From positions 1 through 43,889 of the forward strand of contig CAZZBK010000030.1 in assembly GCA_964652155.1 (NCBI GenBank): 43,889 nucleotides of DNA, given 5' to 3'. The position numbers and the translations under genes are program-made. Each line of letters starts with the position of its first letter. Within the stretch, counting starts at the first letter, position 1. This document shows positions 18,101 through 23,917 of the stretch, one piece after another. The notes under the pieces were generated by a model. It saw only the letters and a list, made by a program, of their open reading frames with translations, did not search any database and was not told the DNA's origin. The DNA is from CAZZBK01 sp964652155 (GTDB taxonomy: Bacteria > Planctomycetota > Planctomycetia > Pirellulales > PNKZ01).

Positions 18101-18665
18101 TGGGCGAGAGGACCAGATAGAGCGCGGAGACGACCAGCAGGCCGGAGAGCACATAGCCCAGCCGGATGATCGACGACTTGTCGACGGTCGCTTCGACGTT
18201 GATGTGTTGTAAGTCGCTGGCGGCCCGTTGCTCGATTTTTCGATAGACCGTTGGGTCCAACTGCGTGGCCGCGCCGCGCAACTGCAAGAAGTTAATCAGA
18301 CTGTTCTTGAGCGAGGGCTGCGCCCGCTCGATTTGCTCGGCCGCGTACTCGCTGTGAACGCGCCGCACGAGGGCCGGCAACACGATGCGTGCCAGTTGCC
18401 AAAGCACGCCGGCGACGAGCAACGTGAAGAAGGCGAATCGACCCAGCGACGACAAGCCGCCATCGAACAGCCAGTGATCGATGAGCACCGCGACGGCGAT
18501 CGTCAGGCAGACTCCCACGGCGAGCGTGAGCAAGCCGGTCGTGAGGTCGACGAGCTTGACCTGAGCGCGCGTGGCCCGCAACCGCCGCTCGACTTGCCGA
18601 GCACTGTCGACGCGCGTGTCGTCGCTGGGCAGAGGAGGCGGCACGGCGCTGGCCGAGGTCGACAT
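15123..18665 (-). CDS. DUF4175-like membrane protein with a very long disordered region
   Basis: From the ATG at 18665 the protein has 1180 residues. A 14-residue longer frame exists but would start at TTG. Three membrane segments lie at about 42-62, 76-98 and 167-187. Next comes a roughly 350-residue beta-rich extracytoplasmic part with repeated Ig-like blocks ('MPAIAVTRLDYEYPKYSG', 'QPIEYHIEVVRDQPPQV'). Residues about 540-1050 are low-complexity, rich in Gly, Gln, Lys, Ser, Asn, Pro and Asp. A helical C-terminus follows ('NLEYARQATDLAVERLADQM'). The architecture matches DUF4175-type proteins, whose function is unknown. It has no co-directional neighbour closer than the CNNM gene, about 160 bases upstream. 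The family call is by architecture only. Confidence 0.75.
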   Translation of the reverse strand: MSTSASAVPPPLPSDDTRVDSARQVERRLRATRAQVKLVDLTTGLLTLAVGVCLTIAVAVLIDHWLFDGGLSSLGRFAFFTLLVAGVLWQLARIVLPALVRRVHSEYAAEQIERAQPSLKNSLINFLQLRGAATQLDPTVYRKIEQRAASDLQHINVEATVDKSSIIRLGYVLSGLLVVSALYLVLSPKSPLVSMGRVIAPWAEWNAPTRVQIADVQPGNDRAFLNSRVKITAHIIGLRKDERPRVEYSSLDGQVKERQTPLVASDTPHVYWAEIPDTSAGVQQDLLYQIIAGDARTSWYALRAVPMPAIAVTRLDYEYPKYSGLPHWRVERQGDIRALEGTLVTITAQANSDIVKGWIDLGRDGRRDDPLKVKGRDASVTIPLRLKHNSDESEFRNYVLVFDSADGGSPPQPIEYHIEVVRDQPPQVAFVEPVAEPEKEQPLGTQGTLPLKIDAHDPDFKLAEVKLLIERDGKKLAEHRLLKEPRAGRLLVSTVLDAKALNVHVGELIHYSAIAVDNKQPKPNETRTAKYAVRIVSPDKAPKPQEQLAQNEPKPGPSDKPQDNKPNEKNQPTGQKPAADSANKPPMKPSEQGNPDSKNPAKDPSEAGNKDKNDSQASGEKSGDKQDKNSSSKPKPNDGDQQQGKGQNQKADGAGGGEQGKAEGEKAGQTGKAGESAQGDDAKRGQSSGKGNDSKSGQPSGQGNEPPEGNKSDKANDQLASADNKRVDPESQPGDAIEKINEHFNAQGKPNSAGKNDPSKSGATQQQPKTGQGDTSAQRAADQQPSQGPRSPQANSADKSGQGDKARGVEQPQENQPGGQKSAEKPEAQGGDKDGAQGNAGAGKASDKQGNTTSPQESTKPRDKPQSPGSTDQDKNSSESPGSPSRSKQESDAQGDSSGDQSGGGKQGGGQRSNQSGTGGAGTNTAAEDGGSQAQGRGQGPASDKGGDQIKANRPTEGKSSGEKGSGSQSQSGGDKSGGPSAPDPGVQPQGNQQGTPSESGQAPNKSNGKKNDEPRGKESSGIAEGGGGQGNPLGGGVPSEQSGRGVKSAPVDLGGEDPNLEYARQATDLAVERLADQMQKGQLDPKLLDKLKWTAEDAQRFVQRWRELKQQAQEPGPKGEQGRERLDDTLRSLGLQPRGTTLRGDSKTSDQQRDLRESRRSKPPAEYADQFRAFSTGEK

Positions 18666-18828
18666 GGTGTCTTCGCAGGGGTTGATGAACTTTGTGACAA
18701 GACCCAACGATCGTTTTTTCCCGCGCCGACGACTTGTCGCCGATCGACCGACGGCCTAGCCGTCAGGCTTGGGAGCACGAACCCACACATTTATTATATG
18801 GTCGACCTGCCGGGGGTCGAAGCGTGAA

Positions 18829-20187
18829 TCAGGCGCTTTGGACGGTTTCGCCCGACGACGGGGGGGCAGTCGACTCGTCGCGTGACACCTGGGCTTCGAG
18901 CAACTTTTGCCGCCGCACCTTGCGGACCAGCACCCGCAAGCCTCCCGATTTGACAATATCGCCCCCCCGCACGCCTCGTCCCAACTGCACGCTGACCCAG
19001 TCGTGCAGCGTTCGCGAATCGGGGGGCAAATGCTCGCGTTCCAGATACACGCCGGTCACCTGTTCGAGCTGGTCGAGCGACACGCCGCCGCCGATCACCC
19101 AGCCGTTGCCGCTCTCGGTCACATGCGTAGGCGAGCGATCGTACTCGTCTTGAATATCGCCCACCAGTTCTTCGAGGATGTCTTCGAGCGTAACCATGCC
19201 GACAATTTCGCCCGATTTGCTCCGCACCAGCGCGATGTGTGTATGGATGCGGATCATTCGCTGCAAGCAGGTGGCAATCGACCAATCGTCGGCCAGGTCG
19301 GGGATCGCCCGCGAAATGCCACGCAAGTTTGGCAGGTCGGGCGCGAGCCGTAGCTCGCTCACGATATCCTTGAAATTGACATAGCCGCAAATCGATTGCA
19401 GGTTGCCCGGCTCGGCGAGCACCGGAAAGCGGGTGTGCATGTCGGTGTGCGCGATCAGCAGGCTGTCGGCCATGGAATGCTCGATATCGAGCGAGACGAT
19501 GTCACTCGAGGGGATCATAATTTCAGCAATCGAGCGCGACGACAGTCGAGCCGCGCCCATGATAATCCGTTCTTCTTGGCCGCTGATCAGCCGCGATGTG
19601 CGCGCCAGGGCCACAACCGCCCGCAGCTCGTCAATCTCGCTCACGGCGGTCCGCTGGCCTTCGAGATGCGACTTCCAGCGACGGCTCATCCACTCCATCA
19701 GCACCGTGACCGAACCCTCCAGAGCCCAAACGGCCGGATACGCCACGAGCGACATGATTCGCATGGCGGGAGACAGCCGCAGGCAGACCCATTCTTTGTT
19801 GCGGAGCGCAAAGACCTTGGGGATCAACTCGCCAAAGACGATCGTGATGCCGCTCAAGGGGAGCACAATCAGGGTGATGCTGACAAAGTCAGCCCAGCCG
19901 CTCGATAACCCCCAGCCTTGCTCGATGAGCGGGGCGATGGCGTGTTCAGCCCCCGCGCCGCCGGTCGCCGCGGCGATTGCTCCCACCAGCGTGATGCCAA
20001 GCTGGATGACGGCCAAGCTCGCTTCCATGCTCTGCTTCATCAGCAGGGCGGTCTGGGCGCCCGGGCGATGCTCGTCGGCCATCGCCTTCAATCGTCCGAG
20101 AGAAATGCTGGCCAGAGCAATTTCGTAGGCCGCAAACAACGCGTTAAACACGATCATCGCAGCGATGATCGACCAGGACAGCAGCAT
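18829..20187 (-). CDS. CNNM/CorC-type hemolysin family protein (DUF21 + CBS pair + CorC_HlyC)
   Basis: The 452-residue protein has an N-terminal DUF21/CNNM membrane domain (about 1-190; helices such as 'LLSWSIIAAMIVFNALFAAY' and 'FVSITLIVLPLSGITIVFG', with the conserved 'GELIPKVFALRN'). A CBS pair follows ('IMIPSSDIVSLDIE', 'LVRSKSGEIVGMVTLEDILE'), then a C-terminal CorC_HlyC transporter-associated domain ('WVIGGGVSLDQLEQVTGVYL'). Eukaryotic and prokaryotic CNNM proteins export Mg2+ regulated by ATP binding at the CBS pair. The older 'hemolysin' name is historical. A Mg2+ or Co2+ efflux role is a reasonable inference. It lies upstream of, and in the same direction as, the DUF4175-like gene. 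Confidence 0.93.
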   Translation of the reverse strand: MLLSWSIIAAMIVFNALFAAYEIALASISLGRLKAMADEHRPGAQTALLMKQSMEASLAVIQLGITLVGAIAAATGGAGAEHAIAPLIEQGWGLSSGWADFVSITLIVLPLSGITIVFGELIPKVFALRNKEWVCLRLSPAMRIMSLVAYPAVWALEGSVTVLMEWMSRRWKSHLEGQRTAVSEIDELRAVVALARTSRLISGQEERIIMGAARLSSRSIAEIMIPSSDIVSLDIEHSMADSLLIAHTDMHTRFPVLAEPGNLQSICGYVNFKDIVSELRLAPDLPNLRGISRAIPDLADDWSIATCLQRMIRIHTHIALVRSKSGEIVGMVTLEDILEELVGDIQDEYDRSPTHVTESGNGWVIGGGVSLDQLEQVTGVYLEREHLPPDSRTLHDWVSVQLGRGVRGGDIVKSGGLRVLVRKVRRQKLLEAQVSRDESTAPPSSGETVQSA

Positions 20188-20429
20188 GGAATTCTCGACG
20201 AGTCCCCTCGCCAGCGAGCGTCGATCAGCGTTCGATCAACCATCCTCACTCGGCTCAACAAGTGTACCGTATCAGGCGAGTTTCGTCAGCAACTGACCCC
20301 GTCGAGGGCATGCGCCACGCCGCAAAGGACACACAGTCGCCATAATCGCCATCCTTGCCAGGGCTCGCATTGCCTGCAAACTCCACGCTCGATTAACAGA
20401 TTCGACCTTGTGCGCGTCCCCATGAGCTA

Positions 20430-20445
20430 AGAGCTAAATAGCTCT
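20430..20445. repeat. Inverted repeat 7-2-7 before a membrane-protein gene
   Basis: AGAGCTA, AA, TAGCTCT forms a perfect 7-base inverted repeat about 30 bases upstream of the ATG at 20476. It overlaps a short direct repeat (GAGCTAA twice). It could be an operator or hairpin in the leader; there is no other support. Confidence 0.3.
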
Positions 20446-20475
20446 GGTTTGTTTATCTCCCCAGCATGGTGCAGC

Positions 20476-21564
20476 ATGAGTACGATCCTCACCCACCTTA
20501 GTCCGGCGACCGAGTCGGCGTGGTCACGCAAGTCGTCGGCCCGTTATGTACTTGGACCGCTGCTCGACTTGGTGCTGATTATCGGCGCGCCCCTGCTGGC
20601 GTTGCTCGCCGGCGTGATGATTGCCAACCGCGCGCCGTCCACGTACTCGTTCATGCTCGGGCAGTCACCCAACCGCGTCGCCCATATCTTGATGTTCATC
20701 TTCACGATGGCGCACCTCGCGGCCGTGTTCTTTCGCAGCCACGGCAACCCCAAAATCTTTCATCAGTATCCACTGCGGTTCACGCTCGGACCGGCGCTGC
20801 TCTTCGTGGCGATCTCGCTCTCGAACTGGATTCTCTCCTGCGTCATCGTGTTGGGCGTCTGGTGGGATGTCTACCACTCAAGCGCGCAGACATTTGGCCT
20901 CTGCCGGATTTATGACATGAAGCAGGGGAACCCGGCCGAGATGGGCCGAAGGCTCGACTTCTGGCTGAACATTCTGATTTATTGCGGGCCGGTCTTGGCA
21001 GGCGTGACGCTCTTCGACCACCTGCGATCGTTCGAGTCGTTCCACCGCGTCGATGTCGAACTGTTCGCGTCGGTGCCGGTGCTGGCGAGTGCGTATCAGC
21101 AGTATCTCATCGGGGGCATCCTCGCCGTGGGGATTCCGTACCTGCTGTTTTACATCGTGTCGTACGCGCGGCTCGCGCAGCAAGGCTATCAGGTCTCGGC
21201 GCAAAAGGTGGCCCTGCTCGCCTCGACCGCATTCGTGTCGATCATCACCTGGGGCTTTAACAGTTTTGGCGAAGCGTTTTTCATCATGAATTTCTTTCAC
21301 GCGCTCCAGTATTTTGCAATCGTCTGGTGGAGCGAAAAGAAAAACATTCAGCGCCTCTTCGGCTACGACGACTCGACCGAGGGAACGCGCAAAACGTTGG
21401 GGCTGTTTCTCGCGTTGCCGATGATGTTTGGCATGCTGGCTTGGCTCGCGGCCAGTTGGAACAATCAGATTTTGCTCAACATCCAGATCGTGGTCTCGAT
21501 CATGCACTTCTGGTATGACGGCTTCATTTGGTCCGTTCGCAAGAAGCAGGTCGCCGCGGCATAG
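20476..21564 (+). CDS. Unrecognised multi-pass membrane protein with conserved-looking histidine motifs
   Basis: I do not recognise this 362-residue protein. The ATG at 20476 is used; a TTG nine codons earlier is the only longer start. It has about eight to nine hydrophobic segments. Histidines sit in or beside helices: H80 in 'MAHLAAVFFRSH', H134 in 'WWDVYHSSAQTFGLCRIYD', H275 in 'NFFHALQYFAIVW' and H344 in 'IMHFWYDGFIW'. Histidines placed like this often bind a metal in membrane oxygenases and desaturases, for example the Brp/Blh carotene oxygenases, but I cannot show kinship. The gene stands alone between a divergent CNNM gene and a minus-strand tRNA. Confidence 0.75.
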   Translation: MSTILTHLSPATESAWSRKSSARYVLGPLLDLVLIIGAPLLALLAGVMIANRAPSTYSFMLGQSPNRVAHILMFIFTMAHLAAVFFRSHGNPKIFHQYPLRFTLGPALLFVAISLSNWILSCVIVLGVWWDVYHSSAQTFGLCRIYDMKQGNPAEMGRRLDFWLNILIYCGPVLAGVTLFDHLRSFESFHRVDVELFASVPVLASAYQQYLIGGILAVGIPYLLFYIVSYARLAQQGYQVSAQKVALLASTAFVSIITWGFNSFGEAFFIMNFFHALQYFAIVWWSEKKNIQRLFGYDDSTEGTRKTLGLFLALPMMFGMLAWLAASWNNQILLNIQIVVSIMHFWYDGFIWSVRKKQVAAA

Positions 21565-21721
21565 CCCATCGAGCGGCACGACCCTCCCTCCGGCCGGTTC
21601 AAAAAAGCAAACCGCGCCATGCGCCCTAACTGGACCAGCGCTGCACGATTCGAGCGCCGTGTACTTTGGCGGAACGCGTGCCTTGGCAGAAGACGTCGGC
21701 ATAGAGCAACCTCCGTTCGAT

Positions 21722-21740
21722 CCTCCGTAAATTACGGAGG
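21722..21740. repeat. Perfect 9-1-9 inverted repeat followed by six A
   Basis: CCTCCGTAA, A, TTACGGAGG is a perfect palindrome with a one-base centre, or a 7-base stem with a 5-base loop as RNA. It is followed by AAAAAA (21741-21746). The same CCTCCGT half-site occurs once more at 21710-21716. The A run on the plus strand, rather than a T run, argues against a terminator for the upstream gene; a protein-binding palindrome is possible. Confidence 0.4.
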
Positions 21741-21781
21741 AAAAAACGATTTTCAGGCTGCTCTGCCGACCGCCGGCAGGT

Positions 21782-21796
21782 ATCCGAAGTTCGGAT
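21782..21796. repeat. Perfect 7-1-7 inverted repeat beside the tRNA gene
   Basis: ATCCGAA, G, TTCGGAT lies about 22 bases beyond the 3' end of the minus-strand tRNA gene. It may form a hairpin in the tRNA trailer or be part of a processing or termination signal together with the T run at 21812-21817 (minus strand). Confidence 0.35.
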
Positions 21797-21817
21797 TCAG
21801 CAAGGACTTACAAAAAA

Positions 21818-21891
21818 TGGGCGATATAGGACTCGAACCTATGACCCCCAGCTTGTCGAGCTGGTGCTCTAACCAACTGAGCTAATCGCCC
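21818..21891 (-). tRNA. tRNA-Val (anticodon GAC)
   Basis: The 74 bases fold as a full cloverleaf: acceptor GGGCGAT with ATCGCCC, D arm GCTC/GAGC, anticodon stem CCAGC/GCTGG, T arm ATAGG-TTCGAGT-CCTAT, and discriminator A73. CCA is not encoded. The 7-base anticodon loop reads TCGACAA, giving GAC at positions 34-36, and thus valine. The arms and variable loop (GGGTC) closely follow the usual bacterial tRNA-Val(GAC) layout. The odd point is C at position 33, where U is nearly universal. A T run follows the 3' end on the transcribed strand (21812-21817). Confidence 0.9.
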
Positions 21892-22011
21892 GGATAAGCT
21901 CGCTTCTACGGGTAACACCCGCAAACGGCCGTAAAGGCCGAGCCCCTAAGTCTGCCCTAAAATCCAGGTCCGTCAAGGGTACAGGCCAGAAAGATCACTT
22001 CAAATATTTGC

Positions 22012-22040
22012 TTGACCGGTTGGAGGGCGGCTTTTATATT
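22012..22040 (+). promoter_or_regulatory. Sigma-70-type promoter of the Bfd-like gene
   Basis: TTGACC (22012-22017) and TATATT (22035-22040) are separated by exactly 17 bases, and the ATG lies 48 bases after the -10. This is the best promoter match in the window. Confidence 0.7.
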
Positions 22041-22056
22041 GAGACTCAGTATCACA
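22038..22056. promoter_or_regulatory. Fur-box-like operator overlapping the Bfd promoter
   Basis: The core TGAGACT, C, AGTATCA (22040-22054) is a 7-1-7 inverted repeat with 6 of 7 pairs. It begins at the last base of the -10 and covers the expected start of transcription. TGAGA..TCA half-sites are typical of Fur-type boxes. Iron-dependent repression of a bacterioferritin-associated ferredoxin is well known in other bacteria. Confidence 0.5.
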
Positions 22057-22087
22057 CCCTTGCGGCCTTTTCCCACCTTGATTGGCT

Positions 22088-22318
22088 ATGGTTGTCTACA
22101 TCAACCCCAGCTTTCTGGATGACCTTGAAGCAGCGGCCGATCGCATGATCTGTCACTGTCTGCAAGTTCGTGAATCAACACTCCGGGGTGCCATCGATAG
22201 CTGTCCGTTGCTGACGGTACGCGAGCTGGGATGCCAAACCGGGGCAGGCACCGGCTGCAATGCCTGCCATCGTCATTTGCGCCGCCTGATCAACGAAGCC
22301 GCGCAGCCATCGATCTAA
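22088..22318 (+). CDS. bfd: Bacterioferritin-associated ferredoxin (Bfd-like, [2Fe-2S])
   Basis: The 76-residue protein has the four cysteines of the Bfd [2Fe-2S] fold: C22 and C24 in 'MICHCLQV', then C57 and C60 in 'GTGCNACHRHL'. In Bfd proteins the cluster passes electrons to the bacterioferritin haem so that stored ferric iron is released. The ATG at 22088 is chosen over an in-frame TTG two codons earlier. It lies behind the promoter and the Fur-like palindrome, so induction under low iron is expected. The bacterioferritin gene lies 131 bases away, converging on it, which supports the pairing. The N-terminus is about 15 residues longer than in the shortest Bfd proteins. Confidence 0.88.
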   Translation: MVVYINPSFLDDLEAAADRMICHCLQVRESTLRGAIDSCPLLTVRELGCQTGAGTGCNACHRHLRRLINEAAQPSI

Positions 22319-22340
22319 TCCCGCGATCTAATCCGGCATT

Positions 22341-22378
22341 GTTCTAAAACAGCCGTCGAGTTCTAAAACAGCCGTCGA
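22341..22378. repeat. Tandem 19-base direct repeat
   Basis: GTTCTAAAACAGCCGTCGA occurs twice head to tail (22341-22359 and 22360-22378). The second copy supplies the left arm of the terminator hairpin of the bacterioferritin gene, and the first copy is a duplicate of that arm plus the T run. Confidence 0.8.
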
Positions 22379-22398
22379 TCTCGATATCGATCGGCTGT
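22365..22398 (-). terminator. Intrinsic terminator of the bacterioferritin gene
   Basis: On the minus strand a stem of 12 pairs with one bulged base (22386-22398 with 22368-22379) closes a 6-base loop and is followed by TTTT (22365-22368). It lies about 50 bases past the bfr stop. The hairpin may also slow transcripts arriving from the convergent ferredoxin gene, although there is no T run in that direction. Confidence 0.65.
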
Positions 22399-22449
22399 CT
22401 GTACTGAGCACGCAATCGTCATCGCTCGGATGTCACGGGCGAGCGGCTG

Positions 22450-22929
22450 TTACGCGCCGTGGTTGCCCAACTGATCGGCCAAGTACAGTTCGATGCCGAT
22501 TTTGCTGATGACGTCGAGCTGTGTTTCGAGCCAATCGACGTGCTCTTCCGACTCGGTGAGGATGCCGTCGACCAAGTCACGGGTGCCGTGGTCCTTGAGT
22601 TGCACGCAGAGCGCGACCAACTCGTTATAAGCCTTGACGCCGCTGGTTTCGAGTTGCAAGTCGACCTCGAACTGCCCCTTGACGTCCGTGCCGGCGCGAA
22701 TCACGCCATAGCGGGCGATCTCCGGAACGCCTTCGAGAAACAGGATGCGGTCGATGAGCTTCTCGGCATGCTTCATCTCGCCGATCGATTCTTGATAGTG
22801 CTTGCCGGCCAGTTTGTCGTAGCCCCAGTTCTTGCACATCTTGGCTTGAATGAAGTACTGGTTGATCGCGGTCAACTCGATCGTCAGCGCGCCGTTGAGC
22901 GCGTCGATGATTTGCTGATTGCCTTGCAT
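22450..22929 (-). CDS. bfr: Bacterioferritin
   Basis: The 159-residue protein aligns without gaps to E. coli Bfr as I recall it. The ferroxidase ligands E18, E51, H54, E94 and H130 and the haem-binding M52 are all in place ('ALTIELTAINQYF', 'IGEMKHAEKLIDRILFLEG', 'LQLETSGVKAYNE', 'EEHVDWLETQLD'). The expected sixth ligand, E127, is read as serine (codon TCG at 22549-22551), with E126, E128 and E129 alongside. It oxidises and stores iron in a 24-subunit cage in the cytoplasm. A clear AGGAGA ribosome site precedes the ATG. The partner ferredoxin gene converges on it and a terminator follows. Confidence 0.95.
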   Translation of the reverse strand: MQGNQQIIDALNGALTIELTAINQYFIQAKMCKNWGYDKLAGKHYQESIGEMKHAEKLIDRILFLEGVPEIARYGVIRAGTDVKGQFEVDLQLETSGVKAYNELVALCVQLKDHGTRDLVDGILTESEEHVDWLETQLDVISKIGIELYLADQLGNHGA

Positions 22930-23142
22930 GATTCGTTCTCCTGAGCAGAGTAATACGCGACGGACCCAAATCGTCCGTTCGTCTGCGAAATTCTAAAGCG
23001 ACGCGGTGCGGTGTCTAGGCGTGTTGCTCGAATAACAACGGGAAATCGTCGATATTTTGCCTGTTGTGTCACGGTCTCAACGAGCACTCCCGAAGGCTTG
23101 AGACGGCGTGTCGACAAGCAGGAGATTGGGGCTGTGAAAAGC

Positions 23143-23838
23143 TCATGCAAGTCGGTCGAGACTCGCGCGCGCCAGCTGGAAGACCTGCTCGAACATGCTC
23201 GCGGTCAGTCGACCTGTGAACGTGTTTTGCTGGCTCGGATGATAACTGCCGATGAGCGTGTGGCGCGTTCCCATCGAGACCTGAGCGGCATGGGCAAACT
23301 TGGGACGTGGGCTGTGCAGCCAGCCGCGTTCGATCGCTACATCGACCACCGCTTGCCAAGCGATTTGGCCGAGCGCAACGAACACCCACGGCTGGAGTTG
23401 ATCGATGGTGGTTTGGAGCCACGGACGACAGTTCGCCAGTTCGTCGCGGTTGGGCTTGTTGTCGGGGGGAGCACAGTGACACACGGCCGTAATGGCGCAG
23501 TCGACGAGACGCAGGCCGTCGCTCGCCGAGGTCGATTCGCATTGATTGGCCCATCCCGCCTGATGCAGCGCGCGATACAACCATTCGCCGCTTCGATCGC
23601 CGGTGAACATGCGACCGGAGCGGTTCGCGCCATGCGCGGCGGGTGCCAAGCCCACGATCAGCAGCCGAGCCTTTGAGTCACCAAAGTTGGGTACAGGGCG
23701 GCCCCAGTACGTCTCATGCTGAAATGCTTTCCGTTTCGTCTGAGCGATGGCCTGACAATACTCGACCAAACGTGAACAAGCCTTGCAGCCGACAATCTGC
23801 TCGTTCAGCTCAGTCCACCCACGCGGCTGTATCGACAT
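23143..23838 (-). CDS. Type-5 (UdgB-like) uracil-DNA glycosylase, Fe-S
   Basis: The 231-residue protein carries the family-5 signatures: motif A 'GLAPAAHGANRSGRMFTGD', in which the usual acidic residue of other UDG families is replaced by Ala/His, and motif B 'GSYHPSQQNTFTGR'. Four cysteines suited to a 4Fe-4S cluster are seen: two in 'GCKACSRL', one in 'AVCHCAPP' and one in 'ANCRPWL'. Enzymes of this type remove uracil, hypoxanthine and related bases from DNA. The N-terminus 'TELNEQIVGCKAC' is the usual start of the family. It is not clearly in an operon: about 80 bases separate it from the DUF1080 gene upstream. Confidence 0.93.
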   Translation of the reverse strand: MSIQPRGWTELNEQIVGCKACSRLVEYCQAIAQTKRKAFQHETYWGRPVPNFGDSKARLLIVGLAPAAHGANRSGRMFTGDRSGEWLYRALHQAGWANQCESTSASDGLRLVDCAITAVCHCAPPDNKPNRDELANCRPWLQTTIDQLQPWVFVALGQIAWQAVVDVAIERGWLHSPRPKFAHAAQVSMGTRHTLIGSYHPSQQNTFTGRLTASMFEQVFQLARASLDRLA

Positions 23839-23857
23839 ACACGACTCGCTCTTCTCG

Positions 23858-23892
23858 CATCCGTGTCCATCGTTGTTTATCCGTGGTTCCCT
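23858..23892. repeat. Possible dispersed intergenic repeat
   Basis: The stretch has a quasi-repeated 'ATCCGTG' / 'TTTATCCGTGGTT' phrase. Phrases of this kind recur in intergenic DNA of many planctomycete genomes to my recollection. Only one copy is in this window, so the call rests on memory rather than on the sequence. Confidence 0.25.
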
Positions 23893-23917
23893 CTCGGGTT
23901 CTTGGCGTCAACGGCGT

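Noticed and set aside
21818..21891. Reading the tRNA as Ser(CGA) by shifting the loop one base
   Set aside because: The stems then fail to align and the tRNA lacks the long variable arm of serine tRNAs.
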